DNA from: Citrobacter sp. R56
GTDB lineage: Bacteria > Pseudomonadota > Gammaproteobacteria > Enterobacterales > Enterobacteriaceae
Assembly: GCF_016811995.1 (NCBI RefSeq)
Contig: NZ_CP069159.1
Span: forward strand, 2,356,001-2,420,000
Length of the DNA: 64,000 bases
Reading direction: 5' to 3'
In this document: positions 36,481-45,902 of the stretch, in pieces
Layout: each line of letters begins with the position of its first letter
Numbering within the stretch: position 1 is the first letter of the stretch
Notes under the pieces: generated by a model
Databases searched by the model: none
Told to the model about the DNA's origin: nothing
What the model saw: the letters and a program-made list of their open reading frames with translations, nothing else
Translations under genes and position numbers: made by a program

Positions 36481-36522
36481 GGGTGTCAATGCCGCCCCTG
36501 GCGGCATAACGATGATGTTACT

Positions 36523-36550
36523 GCCGGGAAGCGACATCGCTATTCCCGGC
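36523..36550 (-). terminator. Hairpin after ydfI
   Basis: GCCGGGAA (36523-36530) pairs with TTCCCGGC (36543-36550). It lies about 35 bases beyond the ydfI stop on the minus strand. No clear T run, so the assignment is tentative. Confidence 0.4.
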
Positions 36551-36583
36551 TACATCCAACACATTTCGACAATTTCAGTACGG

Positions 36584-38050
36584 TTATTTCAGTTTCGCGA
36601 CGTACGTTGCCACGGTCGCTTTCGCGCCATCAGCCAACAAAGACAGATACGCGTCAGTCACTTTACGGGTAAACAGACCTTCATGCGGCAGCTCATTGCC
36701 GAAGATCGCGTCAATGCCCAGCAACGCCTGAACGCGGCTTTCACCTTCCTGACTCGCCTGAACCGCTTTCTGAATAACAGGAAGCAGCGGATCGTTGACC
36801 TCAATCGCATTGCCCTGCTCGTCCCCCCCCCCGACATAGCGCATCCATCCTGCAATACCCAGCGCCAGTAAATCAAAGCTGCTGTTATGCGCCAGATGCC
36901 AGCGCACAGAGTCCAGCATACGCTGAGGCAGTTTTTGACTTCCGTCCATCGCAATCTGCCAGGTCCGGTGACGCAGCGCCGGGTTGCTGTAGCGTTCAAT
37001 CAGTAAGTCGGCGTAACGTTTGAGATCGACCCCTGTCACTTTCAGGGTCGGCGCCTGTTCCTGCAGCATCAACGCACGCGCTGCGAGACGGTAATTTTCG
37101 TCTCCCATACAATCATTGATATGCTGATAACCGGCCAGATAGCCAAGGTATGCCAGGAAAGAGTGGCTACCGTTGAGCATGCGCAGCTTCATCTCTTCAA
37201 ACGGGATGACATCGGCAACCAGTTCGGCACCGGCTTTTTCCCATTCCGGACGCCCTGCTGCAAAGTTGTCTTCGATCACCCACTGACGGAACGGCTCACA
37301 CGCTACACCCGCAGGGTCGCGAACACCGGTTAACTGTTCAATTTTGTCCAGCGTATCAGGAGTGACGGCAGGCACGATTCGGTCAACCATCGTGGAAGGG
37401 AACGTGACGTTTTGTTCAATCCACTGCGCCAGTTCGGCATTAACGGCACCGGCATACGCGGTCACCACATTACGCATTACATGACCGTTCTCAGGCATGT
37501 TATCGCAGGACATCACGGTAAATGCAGGCAAACCTGCCGCTTTACGGCGCGCCAGCGCTTCAACGATAACCCCCGCTGCGGATTTAGGCTGCTGTGGGTT
37601 TTGCAGATCGGCGGCGATCATTGGGTGATCCAGCATCAGTTGCCCTGTCGCCGGAGAATGACAATACCCTTTCTCAGTAATCGTCAGGGAAACAATGGCA
37701 ACCTGCGGCTCGCACATCGCGGCCAGTACAGCGTCCAGACCATCAACCTGGGCATGAAGAGCAGTTTTCACCACGCCGACAACTCTTGCCGTCCACGCAT
37801 CTGCCGACATTTCTGCCACGGTATACAGGTTATCTTGTTGTTTCAGGTCGGCAATCTGCTGCTCCCCGCCGATCAGATTGACTTCACAATATCCCCAGTC
37901 ACTGTTGTGCTCTGCTGCCAGAATATCGGTGTAGACTCCCTGATGCGCACGGTGAAACGCACCAAATCCCAGATGAACAATACGCGGCACCAGTTTGGTA
38001 CGATCGTATTCCGGAAGCGCAGCCTTTGCCGTTAAGAGCTTGTTTTGCAT
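36584..38050 (-). CDS. ydfI: Mannonate oxidoreductase (fructuronate reductase) YdfI
   Basis: 488 residues of the mannitol/mannonate dehydrogenase family. The Rossmann start [22 protein letters not shown] and the signature [24 protein letters not shown] with the catalytic lysine (about residue 206) are intact. It interconverts fructuronate and mannonate with NAD(P)H, like UxuB. It is the last gene in the remodelled rsp group, but a 150-base gap with a hairpin and candidate operators suggests its own promoter. Confidence 0.9.
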   Translation of the reverse strand: MQNKLLTAKAALPEYDRTKLVPRIVHLGFGAFHRAHQGVYTDILAAEHNSDWGYCEVNLIGGEQQIADLKQQDNLYTVAEMSADAWTARVVGVVKTALHAQVDGLDAVLAAMCEPQVAIVSLTITEKGYCHSPATGQLMLDHPMIAADLQNPQQPKSAAGVIVEALARRKAAGLPAFTVMSCDNMPENGHVMRNVVTAYAGAVNAELAQWIEQNVTFPSTMVDRIVPAVTPDTLDKIEQLTGVRDPAGVACEPFRQWVIEDNFAAGRPEWEKAGAELVADVIPFEEMKLRMLNGSHSFLAYLGYLAGYQHINDCMGDENYRLAARALMLQEQAPTLKVTGVDLKRYADLLIERYSNPALRHRTWQIAMDGSQKLPQRMLDSVRWHLAHNSSFDLLALGIAGWMRYVGGGDEQGNAIEVNDPLLPVIQKAVQASQEGESRVQALLGIDAIFGNELPHEGLFTRKVTDAYLSLLADGAKATVATYVAKLK

Positions 38051-38097
38051 TGTATGACCTACTTTTTAATGAAATCAGGACCGTCTCAGAGTAACGC

Positions 38098-38146
38098 CTG
38101 TATGGTTGTATGTTTTGATTTGAATTAAGCTTTTAGCAATTGGTAT
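38098..38146. promoter_or_regulatory. Candidate RspR and UxuR/ExuR sites upstream of ydfI
   Basis: CTGTATGGTTGTATG (38098-38112) contains TGTATGGT, which is repeated upstream of rspA. A little further AATTGGTATG (38138-38147) matches half of the UxuR/ExuR consensus. Both suggest control by hexuronate-responsive GntR proteins, but neither is a full palindrome. Confidence 0.3.
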
Positions 38147-38168
38147 GACATCGTTTTGAAGTTATCTG

Positions 38169-38194
38169 ACATCCCTGACTCACGCCAGGGATGT
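38169..38194. terminator. Hairpin between the GPH transporter gene and ydfI
   Basis: ACATCCCTG (38169-38177) pairs with CAGGGATGT (38186-38194), just after the transporter stop. The T-rich side is on the plus strand, so its efficiency for the leftward transcript is doubtful. Confidence 0.45.
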
Positions 38195-38200
38195 CTTTTA

Positions 38201-39745
38201 TTAACTCATCGTGATGGTTGAGTGCGTTTTCTTGACAGCCGTCTTATCCGTTTCGCACCACAGCGCGTCATAAGAATACCCCGTCAGGTCTTCGACAATG
38301 CGGCGGGTTTCAGGGTCCACATCCTGCTTCGCACCGTGGGCTTTTAAACGATCAACTTCATCGACAAAAATTTTGTGGGTTCGTTTATTCAGATGGAAGG
38401 TTACCGCCTGCCACAGCGCCAGAATTAACAGCCCCGCAGTCCCTGCAAACAGCAGCGTAGCAATGGTATTAACGGCTTGTTCAGGCTGAACCTGACTCCC
38501 CTTCACAAATCCGCCACTCTGCAACATCAACCCCACGATGAAGGTCGCGATAGCAACTGTCGTCTTACGGGAGAAGGTCATCACTGCCGCAAACAGACCT
38601 TCACGACGTTGGCGGGTGATCATTTCATCAATGTCCGGAATGAACGGGAAGACGTTCCATGGCGTGAACTCCAGCACGCAACGCCCCACCTGATACACCG
38701 CAGCAAGAACCACCAGCAATGTGACTTTGTTATCCCCCGGGAACTGGTACACCATAAAGAGGCCGATGAGACACAGCATCATCAATGTGTAGGCAAAAAC
38801 ATAAAGCCGTGATGGACCGTATTTAATGATCGCGACCCCTGCCAGAAGTGTGACGGGTAATCCAACGATGCTCATTGACAACAATGTCCCTGCCAGTGCT
38901 GAAGAAACGTTCAGGCAGTAAACACAGAAAAAGACAAAGACGGTGTTGTAGACATCTTTCGCGGTAAAGGAAAAAAGGTAAATGGCCAGATGTTTTCTGA
39001 ACGCACGCACTTTTAACGTTGAGGCATATTCTTTGAACAGTCGTCCTACCATCGCCACCTTTTCCGCAAGTGTAGTGGGTTGACTACTGCGCTCAAGTTC
39101 TGCCTGCATTTCCGGCGTTAACTCACGTTCCCATGTCACTTTCCAGGAAATAAATACGCAGACCATAAACATCACAGCAAAGACCACGCCGTTGATAAAA
39201 TAGGCATTCGGGTCATGTTCCCCGAAATGACCGATCAACAACCCCGGAATGAAGGTCGCGAGAAAAGTCCCGGTTGCAGAAAGAAACATACGACAGGTGG
39301 AAAGCTTCGTCCGTCCGTTAAAATCCTTTGTCATTTCCGAAGGCAATGTTTCCCACGGGATCAGGACCATCGCAGCGATAATTTCAAACGCCAGGTATAC
39401 TGAAAGGTAGAACCAGAAATTCATTCCAGTCACCCACAGTAAAATATAAACCAGCATTAATGGCGCGCCAATGAGCAAGAAGAAACGTCTTCTGCCAAAT
39501 TTTTTACCCAGCGCATTTTTATAAAAGTGGTCAGTAAAAGAGCCCATAAATAAGCTAACAATCGCATCGACTATCCTTGCGATCGCCACTATTGATGCAG
39601 CCTCAACTGGCGACAGACCAACAAAAGTGGTATAGAAAAAAAGGAGCCATGCGCCAATAACCGTAAATGCGCCGCCTCCCATGATATCGGTCATGCCATA
39701 GCCGATACTGGTTGGAATCGTTATTTTTCTATTGGTACGAGTCAT
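38201..39745 (-). CDS. GPH-family sugar/hexuronide symporter
   Basis: 514 residues with 12 membrane segments of the glycoside-pentoside-hexuronide:cation type. Evidence is the N-terminal SIGYGMTDIMGGGAFTVIGAWLLFFYTTFVGLSP, the DAIVSLFMGSFTDHF motif and LIPWETLPSEMTKDFNGRTKLST. It is 22 bases downstream of the uxaC-like gene. It is not E. coli YdfJ (a metabolite:H+ symporter of another family) and likely imports a glucuronide or free hexuronate. The C-terminus is long and hydrophilic. Confidence 0.85.
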   Translation of the reverse strand: MTRTNRKITIPTSIGYGMTDIMGGGAFTVIGAWLLFFYTTFVGLSPVEAASIVAIARIVDAIVSLFMGSFTDHFYKNALGKKFGRRRFFLLIGAPLMLVYILLWVTGMNFWFYLSVYLAFEIIAAMVLIPWETLPSEMTKDFNGRTKLSTCRMFLSATGTFLATFIPGLLIGHFGEHDPNAYFINGVVFAVMFMVCVFISWKVTWERELTPEMQAELERSSQPTTLAEKVAMVGRLFKEYASTLKVRAFRKHLAIYLFSFTAKDVYNTVFVFFCVYCLNVSSALAGTLLSMSIVGLPVTLLAGVAIIKYGPSRLYVFAYTLMMLCLIGLFMVYQFPGDNKVTLLVVLAAVYQVGRCVLEFTPWNVFPFIPDIDEMITRQRREGLFAAVMTFSRKTTVAIATFIVGLMLQSGGFVKGSQVQPEQAVNTIATLLFAGTAGLLILALWQAVTFHLNKRTHKIFVDEVDRLKAHGAKQDVDPETRRIVEDLTGYSYDALWCETDKTAVKKTHSTITMS

Positions 39746-39767
39746 GTTCTATCCTCAACAAAACGTC

Positions 39768-41174
39768 TCAGAATTTAAAATAATTATTGGCATTATCGTG
39801 GCAAATATTTCTAATCATTCGCGTCAGGATTTGTTGGTTATTCGGCACCTCACCTTTTTCGACCCATCCGCCGATAAGATTGCAGAGTATTCTGCGAAAA
39901 TAGTCGTGCCGGGTATAGGAAACAAAACTACGTGAGTCCGTCAACATACCGATGAAATGCATCAGTAATCCCTGATCGGCCAGGCTATTTAACTGATTCT
40001 CCATCCCGCGTCGCGTATCATTAAACCACCAACCGGAACCAAACTGCATTGGCGAATTAACGCCGTATTCCGCACTCTGGAAATTAGCGATAGTCGTCGC
40101 AACCACATCGTTATAGGTCGCATTGAGGTTATAAAGGATCGTTTTCGGCAACGCGTTTGCCTTTGCCATTGCATCCAGCAACTGATTGAGAGATGACGCC
40201 AGAGAAGACTGATCGTTAATCGAATCAAAACCCGTATTAATGCCCAATTGCTGACGCTTTTGACTGTTATTATTACGGATCGCACCAAAGTGAATCTGCA
40301 TCCCCCAGTCTCTGGCCTTGTAGTGCCCGGCAAGCATGACAAAAATCGCGCTATTGAGCTGCGCTTCTTCTGCCCCCGTCAGGAGCACGCCTCCCGCCTT
40401 CCGTGAAAAAAGGAGATTCACATGTTCCGGTTCACTTGCCTGATAATCAATACTGACCGGACCATGATCGGAAATACGACAGCCGTTCACATGAAACCAG
40501 TCAATACGTTTGCCAATGGCCTCGGCAAAACTTCCGAACGAGTCTATCCCAACATCCGTAAGATGAGAAAGTTGCGTAATAAAATGTGCAAACTCAATTG
40601 CGTTTTCATTAAACACATCATCCGGGCGAAATGTCGGTAGAACCTTAATAGAAAAGGTTTTATCCTGTTTTAATAATCGATGATACTCGAGAGAATCCAG
40701 CGGCGCATCGGTTGTACAAATAGCCTCTACGTTTGAATACTCCATTAAATAACGTGGTTTAAAATTGTTTTGTTTAATAACCCGATTACAATGTTCCATC
40801 ACTTCACGCCAGTTCTGGCTATCGAGGTTCACATTGCAGTCAAAATATTTACTCAGTTCCAGATGAGTCCAGTGATAAAGTGGATTACCAAAAGCAGCTT
40901 CTACTGTTTCGGCCCATGCCTGGAATTTCTCTTCAGCACTTGCATCACCGGTAATAAAACGCTCATCTATGCCATTTGCCCGCATCGCACGCCATTTATA
41001 ATGGTCGCCAGCAAGCCAAAGCTGGGTAATATCTTCAACGCTTTTATTTTCGTAAATATCTTTTGCTTCAAGATGGCAATGATAATCGATGATCGGCAGA
41101 TCTTTTGCGACGTCTTGATACAACCGAGCACCGACTTCATTGTCGATCATAAAGCGATCATTAATGAAGTCCAT
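39768..41174 (-). CDS. uxaC: Glucuronate isomerase, divergent type
   Basis: 468 residues of the uronate isomerase family. Metal-binding DYHCHLEAKDI near residue 32, GDHYKWRAMRANG, GNPLYHWTHLEL and the closing FVSYTRHDYFRRILCNLIG are all present. The sequence differs strongly from the standard enterobacterial UxaC and is richer in AT than its neighbours, so it looks acquired or a distinct paralogue. It converts glucuronate to fructuronate, supplying the substrate of YdfI. Confidence 0.88.
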   Translation of the reverse strand: MDFINDRFMIDNEVGARLYQDVAKDLPIIDYHCHLEAKDIYENKSVEDITQLWLAGDHYKWRAMRANGIDERFITGDASAEEKFQAWAETVEAAFGNPLYHWTHLELSKYFDCNVNLDSQNWREVMEHCNRVIKQNNFKPRYLMEYSNVEAICTTDAPLDSLEYHRLLKQDKTFSIKVLPTFRPDDVFNENAIEFAHFITQLSHLTDVGIDSFGSFAEAIGKRIDWFHVNGCRISDHGPVSIDYQASEPEHVNLLFSRKAGGVLLTGAEEAQLNSAIFVMLAGHYKARDWGMQIHFGAIRNNNSQKRQQLGINTGFDSINDQSSLASSLNQLLDAMAKANALPKTILYNLNATYNDVVATTIANFQSAEYGVNSPMQFGSGWWFNDTRRGMENQLNSLADQGLLMHFIGMLTDSRSFVSYTRHDYFRRILCNLIGGWVEKGEVPNNQQILTRMIRNICHDNANNYFKF

Positions 41175-41207
41175 GTTTAATATCCTGTATTAACTAATTC
41201 GCTTAAA

Positions 41208-42422
41208 TTACCAGTTCCACAAAGTGCCATCTTCCAGACGTGCTACAGGCAAATAGGCCGGTTCGTAGGGATATTTCGCCGCCAGTTTTTCATCAAACTC
41301 AATACCCAGACCCGGTTTATCGCCAGGGTGCATATAACCGTTGTCAAACGTCCAGTTATGCGGGAAAACTTCCAGCATTTGCTCGGAATATCCCATGTAT
41401 TCCTGAACCCCGAAATTCGGCACCCACAGGTCAAAGTGCAGCGCAGCTGCCATACAAACCGGTGAGAGATCGGATGGACCATGTGAACCGGTACGAACCT
41501 GATACAGTGAGGCAAAATCAGCAATACGCCGCATGCCAGTAATGCCGCCCGCGTGTGTAATCGTGGTGCGAATGTAGTCGATCAGTTGCTCTTCAATCAG
41601 CTGCTTACAATCCCAGATGCTGTTAAAGACTTCGCCGACCGCGATAGGCGTGACCGTATGCTGGCGGATCAGGCGGAAACATTCCTGGTTCTCCGCAGGT
41701 GTGGGATCTTCCATCCAGAACAGGCGGTGATCTTCAATGCTCTTACCAAAACGCGCCGCTTCGATGGGCGTCAGGCGGTGATGCATGTCGTGCAGTAAGT
41801 GCTCATCAAAACCAAATTTGCTGCGCACGGCTTCAAACAGTTTGGGGGTAAAGTCGAGGTATTTCTCAGTTGACCACAGTTGCTCTTCCGGCCACTGCCC
41901 TTTTGTCGCAGGCTCGTAAGCCAGCCCTTTCCCCTTCGCCATGCCGTAGGTGGTTTTCATACCCGGTACACCGCACTGCACGCGGATCGCTTTAAACCCC
42001 ATCTCTTTATGACGCGCATAATCTTCCAGCACATCGTCGACCGTATGACCGGTAGTGTGGCAATACACCATCACGCCTTCTCGAGAAGCACCTCCCAGTA
42101 ACTGATACAGCGGCATGTTGGCGGCTTTCGCTTTGATGTCCCACAGCGCCATATCAACAGCAGAGATGGCCGACATCGTGACCGGGCCACGACGCCAGTA
42201 GGCGCCTTTGTAAAAGAACTGCCAGATATCTTCGATGCGGTGCGCGTCACGGCCAATCAGTTGAGGGCAAAGATGATCTTTCAGATACGATGCGACCGAC
42301 AACTCACGGCCATTCAGCGTGGCGTCGCCAAGACCGGTAATACCGTCTTCCGTCGTAATCTTCAGCGTAACAAAGTTACGTCCCGGACAGGTGACAAAGA
42401 CTTCAGCCCCTACAATCTTCAT
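41208..42422 (-). CDS. rspA: Mannonate dehydratase-family protein RspA
   Basis: 404 residues, same length as E. coli RspA and very close to it in sequence. Enolase-superfamily metal ligands ([34 protein letters not shown]) and the catalytic HGPSDLSPV region are intact. Members dehydrate D-mannonate to 2-keto-3-deoxygluconate, though E. coli RspA has low activity. It is first in the operon-like group with uxaC and the symporter. Confidence 0.93.
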   Translation of the reverse strand: MKIVGAEVFVTCPGRNFVTLKITTEDGITGLGDATLNGRELSVASYLKDHLCPQLIGRDAHRIEDIWQFFYKGAYWRRGPVTMSAISAVDMALWDIKAKAANMPLYQLLGGASREGVMVYCHTTGHTVDDVLEDYARHKEMGFKAIRVQCGVPGMKTTYGMAKGKGLAYEPATKGQWPEEQLWSTEKYLDFTPKLFEAVRSKFGFDEHLLHDMHHRLTPIEAARFGKSIEDHRLFWMEDPTPAENQECFRLIRQHTVTPIAVGEVFNSIWDCKQLIEEQLIDYIRTTITHAGGITGMRRIADFASLYQVRTGSHGPSDLSPVCMAAALHFDLWVPNFGVQEYMGYSEQMLEVFPHNWTFDNGYMHPGDKPGLGIEFDEKLAAKYPYEPAYLPVARLEDGTLWNW

Positions 42423-42474
42423 TTTTATTCCTTACATCTCTTGTGTGATGCAGGGAATTTACCGGACTGAGCTA

Positions 42475-42491
42475 CTACCATACAAGTATAG
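42475..42491. promoter_or_regulatory. Candidate RspR operator upstream of rspA
   Basis: CTACCATACAAGTATAG holds the dyad ATAC-AA-GTAT. On the minus strand it contains TTGTATGG, shared with the site upstream of ydfI. GntR/FCD regulators bind short dyads of this kind. Confidence 0.35.
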
Positions 42492-42529
42492 CGATCAAAA
42501 AATCGCTCATTCGTCACAAAATGGGACGC

Positions 42530-42856
42530 TTAAACGCGCCCCCAGCCTGCCACGATGATCAACATGCCACAGAGCGCGACCGCTGCGCCTGACCAGTCAT
42601 AGACACTGAGCTTTACGCCGTCGACAAAACGCAGCCACAGCAAGGCCGTGCAAACATAGACACCGCCATAGGCCGCATAGACTCGTCCGCTGGCCGCCGG
42701 ATGCAATGTCAGCAACCAGACAAACAGCGCCAGTGAAACGCCCGCCGGGACCAGCAACCAGGCCGTTGCGCCCCGCTTAAGCCAGAGCCAGGGTAAAAAG
42801 CAGCCGATAATTTCGCAGAGCGCGGTGACAAAAAAGAGTAGCGTGATTTTTAACAT
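42530..42856 (-). CDS. ynfA: Small inner-membrane protein YnfA (UPF0060)
   Basis: 108 residues with four membrane segments, including [18 protein letters not shown] and [22 protein letters not shown]. It belongs to the SMR-related UPF0060 group; homologues have been tied to drug efflux. Length and position agree with E. coli. Confidence 0.93.
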   Translation of the reverse strand: MLKITLLFFVTALCEIIGCFLPWLWLKRGATAWLLVPAGVSLALFVWLLTLHPAASGRVYAAYGGVYVCTALLWLRFVDGVKLSVYDWSGAAVALCGMLIIVAGWGRV

Positions 42857-43010
42857 TATGGATATTGAGTGACCGTTGATTTAACCATGATACGTCAGAA
42901 TATCCTCAGCGTATCCATGCCCTTAAGGCGGGTATGCCCTGCGCGCCGAAATAGTGTAGAATTTGGACGCATTAATTTGCTTTTAGCCCATTCATTTAAA
43001 GGAACTGACA

Positions 43011-43352
43011 ATGAACAAAACACTTAGCAAACGCCTGTGCCTGACGGCAATGCTTACGCTGGGTGCCGTCATGTACACCACTTGTGCAATGGCAGAAACC
43101 AGCAAACTGGTGATTGAATCCGGTGACAGCGCACAAAGCCGTCAGCAGGCCGCGATGGAAAAAGAGCAGTGGAACGACACGCGTAAGCTGCGCAATAAAG
43201 TGAATACACGCACAGAAAAAGAGTGGGACAAAGCTGACGCGGCGTTTGATAAGCGCGATAAATGTGAACAAAGCGCGAATATCAACGCGTACTGGGAACC
43301 GAATACCCTTCGCTGCCTGGATCGTCGCACCGGTCGCACTGTTGCACCTTAA
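43011..43352 (+). CDS. ynfB: Periplasmic protein YnfB (DUF1283)
   Basis: 113 residues with a signal peptide cleaved after TTCAMA (about residue 25). The mature region ([44 protein letters not shown]) is strongly charged and helical, with two cysteines near the end. Function is unknown. It is 33 bases before speG and may share a transcript. Confidence 0.92.
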   Translation: MNKTLSKRLCLTAMLTLGAVMYTTCAMAETSKLVIESGDSAQSRQQAAMEKEQWNDTRKLRNKVNTRTEKEWDKADAAFDKRDKCEQSANINAYWEPNTLRCLDRRTGRTVAP

Positions 43353-43385
43353 ATAAAAGTTCACGAAGGAATGTAAGGATATCGT

Positions 43386-43946
43386 ATGACAAGCGCCCAG
43401 AGTGTCAAACTACGCCCGCTTGAGCGCGAAGATTTACGCTTTGTACACCAGCTCGATAATAACGCCAGCGTGATGCGTTATTGGTTTGAAGAACCCTATG
43501 AAGCCTTTGTCGAGCTGTCAGATCTGTATGACAAACACATTCATGACCAGAGCGAGCGCCGCTTTGTCGTGGAATGCAACGGCGAGAAAGTCGGTCTGGT
43601 TGAACTGGTCGAAATTAACCATGTGCATCGCCGGGCCGAATTCCAGATCATTATTTCTCCGGATTATCAGGGGAAAGGTCTGGCCTCTCGCGCAGCAAAA
43701 CTGGCGATGGATTACGGTTTTACCGTGCTCAACCTCTACAAGCTGTACTTGATCGTCGATAAAGAAAACGAGAAAGCGATTCACATCTATCGCAAATTAG
43801 GATTTATGATAGAAGGTGAATTAATTCATGAGTTTTTTATCAACGGCGAATACCGCAATACCATTCGGATGTGTATCTTCCAGCAGCAGTATTTGGCGCA
43901 ACACAAAACGCCAACGTCTAACCTGCTAAAACCCACCGCGCAGTAA
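43386..43946 (+). CDS. speG: Spermidine N1-acetyltransferase
   Basis: 186 residues, full length. The GNAT acetyl-CoA loop [24 protein letters not shown] and the motif [25 protein letters not shown] are present, and the E residues of the allosteric polyamine site ([23 protein letters not shown]) are retained. It acetylates spermidine and spermine to prevent polyamine toxicity. Confidence 0.95.
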   Translation: MTSAQSVKLRPLEREDLRFVHQLDNNASVMRYWFEEPYEAFVELSDLYDKHIHDQSERRFVVECNGEKVGLVELVEINHVHRRAEFQIIISPDYQGKGLASRAAKLAMDYGFTVLNLYKLYLIVDKENEKAIHIYRKLGFMIEGELIHEFFINGEYRNTIRMCIFQQQYLAQHKTPTSNLLKPTAQ

Positions 43947-43954
43947 ACTGCGGT

Positions 43955-44665
43955 TTAGTAATACTCAATGGTATTTTTAATGGTGTAACTCCGTTCAACT
44001 GCTGGTTTAGCGCTTTCATCGACAATAATAAGCTGGCAGTTGACCGGGTTGGCGTGGGCGTCATATTCGCAGGTTTGCTTCACATTCCCCACGGGCCGGT
44101 CGTTAAGCAGAGTCACGGCGGTATAATCCATTTTTTTTAGCGGGTCCGCAGACGGTTTAGAATTGACCGACAATTTATTGTCTTTGGTGACCGTGGTCTT
44201 ACCCAACGGATATCCATCGGCGTCGTAGCGGTACTGTACGTTCATCTCTTTACCCGCTGCGCTAACGACGAAACCGTTATCATCGGTATCCCAGACAACC
44301 CCTGCCGAAGGCAATTCCGCCAGTTGGCATTTCCCCTGCAAGCGCACCCTTTTTTCCAGCGTTTCGGCATCTCGATAAAAATTGGCGTCAAGCACTAATG
44401 CCAGGCCGGTATTGTTTTCCACATCGTGAAGTTCAAGCGTATCAAAGCAGCCTTCCTGCGATAACGTGCCGCTGACCCGTTTCGCCACTTCGCCTTTATC
44501 ATTCATTAACGTCTGGCTGAAATCTTTGACCGGGCCACGTAACGGATCAAAATCAAATTCATTGGAAAAGCTGGCCATTTCCGGCGTGTACGAAACCAGA
44601 CTTGTTGCGTTGTCACATCCAGCAAGCATCACACACAGAAAACTCAGGAGCGCCTTGTTCGTCAC
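43955..44665 (-). CDS. ynfC: Lipoprotein YnfC (UPF0257)
   Basis: I choose the GTG at 44665 because it gives 236 residues, as in E. coli, and places a normal lipoprotein signal (KALLSFLCVMLAGC) at the N-terminus. The ATG at 44701 would add 12 residues. The mature protein has the conserved TPEMASFSNEFDFDPLRGPVKDF and YRYDADGYPLGKTT. Function is unknown; it is convergent with speG. Confidence 0.88.
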   Translation of the reverse strand: MTNKALLSFLCVMLAGCDNATSLVSYTPEMASFSNEFDFDPLRGPVKDFSQTLMNDKGEVAKRVSGTLSQEGCFDTLELHDVENNTGLALVLDANFYRDAETLEKRVRLQGKCQLAELPSAGVVWDTDDNGFVVSAAGKEMNVQYRYDADGYPLGKTTVTKDNKLSVNSKPSADPLKKMDYTAVTLLNDRPVGNVKQTCEYDAHANPVNCQLIIVDESAKPAVERSYTIKNTIEYY

Positions 44666-44744
44666 ATTATTCACCGCGTTACAGGGAAGATTCTCAATCA
44701 TATTAGCAAATACAGAGGGTTACACCATAGTTTTGTCCACAAAG

Positions 44745-44771
44745 AAAAGGCCCACGCCGAAGAATGGGCCC
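44745..44771 (-). terminator. Terminator of the cupin gene
   Basis: On the minus strand GGCCCA pairs with TGGGCC (44766-44771 and 44750-44755) and is followed by TTTTC. It lies about 45 bases beyond the cupin stop. Confidence 0.65.
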
Positions 44772-44816
44772 TCTACACGATGATGAATGATGATCATCGT
44801 ACAGGTCTTTTTTGCA

Positions 44817-45200
44817 TTATGGCGAGTCAGTACAGCCGCCCTCTTTATGCCTGGCCCAGTCGACCATTCCCTGGAAGTCAACAATGACCACCGGTTCATC
44901 CCCCACCACCCAGGCATCGTGGCCGGGGGGAATGCGTGACAAATTACCGGGCAGACAATCGAATTCAGAACCATCGTCCATTTTTACCCGCAGCACCCCG
45001 GCAACGTGATACTGAAAATGAGGTGCTTCACAACTCTTCGTTCCCGCGATGGGCTGCACGGAGGTCGACCATCGCCAACCTAGCTCCAGCACCGCACGAC
45101 CGACTATCGCTCCCCCGATATTCAGGAGTTCCAGTCGTCCATTCGGAAACTCGCGAACTTCGTCTGGCGTACCGAATGATTTCACTTCTGCTATGTCCAT
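44817..45200 (-). CDS. Single-domain cupin protein
   Basis: The start at 45200, with a strong AAGGAGGTG ribosome site, gives 127 residues. Cupin motifs are visible: SCEAPHFQYHVAGVLRVKMDDGSEF (about residues 54-78) and the second motif PGNLSRIPPGHDAWVVGDEPVV. The substrate is unknown; such proteins can be isomerases, dioxygenases or sensors. It is not in the K-12 order between ynfC and ynfD and is divergent from ynfD across 242 bases. Confidence 0.82.
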   Translation of the reverse strand: MDIAEVKSFGTPDEVREFPNGRLELLNIGGAIVGRAVLELGWRWSTSVQPIAGTKSCEAPHFQYHVAGVLRVKMDDGSEFDCLPGNLSRIPPGHDAWVVGDEPVVIVDFQGMVDWARHKEGGCTDSP

Positions 45201-45442
45201 TGCGCACCTCCTTAGATTGAATACGCGCATGGTCGCTCTCAAAGTATACCAACGGCGGTTGTTTTTTGTTCGCGATCAGGGCAACTCGTCGCAATAAGTC
45301 TGGGGGCACACGGGCGGTATCGTTTTGGCGATATTTGGGGAAGCGGCGTTATTTTTAAGAACCTTCAATGGGTTGCGTTCAAATGCAGAGGGGTATACTA
45401 CAAATGCTATGCTTTATTTATCGTTTTCTACAGAAGGAGTGA

Positions 45443-45751
45443 ATGATGAACCTAACCAGAGGAATTGCCGTCTTATTACTGGTGACCGCGTCCCCGTGGG
45501 TCATGGCTGCACCGGAATCGTGCGAAAGAGTCAAAAGCGATATTGAGCAGCGGATCATCAACAACGGGGTGGCAGAATCGAGTTTTACCTTAAACATCGT
45601 GCCGAACGATCAGGCCGATCAGCCTGATTCGCAGGTTGTGGGGCATTGTGCAAACGACACCCACAAAATCCTCTATACCCGTACAAGTAGCGGAAACGCC
45701 CCTGCAAATAGCACTCCTGCTCAGGATGGGCACACCGTCGAACCGCAGTGA
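45443..45751 (+). CDS. ynfD: Periplasmic DUF1161 protein YnfD
   Basis: 102 residues with a signal peptide ending at VMAA and the DUF1161 signature APESCERVKSDIEQRIINNGV, then VVGHCANDTHKILYTR. The GAAGGAG ribosome site is spaced correctly. Function unknown. A hairpin GCCCTCCG/CGGAGGGC (45762-45781) follows. Confidence 0.92.
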   Translation: MMNLTRGIAVLLLVTASPWVMAAPESCERVKSDIEQRIINNGVAESSFTLNIVPNDQADQPDSQVVGHCANDTHKILYTRTSSGNAPANSTPAQDGHTVEPQ

Positions 45752-45761
45752 TCCCCCTTTC

Positions 45762-45781
45762 GCCCTCCGCTCCCGGAGGGC
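45762..45781 (+). terminator. Hairpin after ynfD
   Basis: GCCCTCCG (45762-45769) pairs with CGGAGGGC (45774-45781) over a four-base loop; no T run follows. Confidence 0.5.
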
Positions 45782-45902
45782 ATCCCTTATATTGACGTGG
45801 ATTAATACCCCTTCATTACACAAGGGTAAACTCATTGCATCATTAGCAGGGTACTAATTCCCATATAAAACAATTTATATAACGATTGCGATAATGGAGT
45901 GA

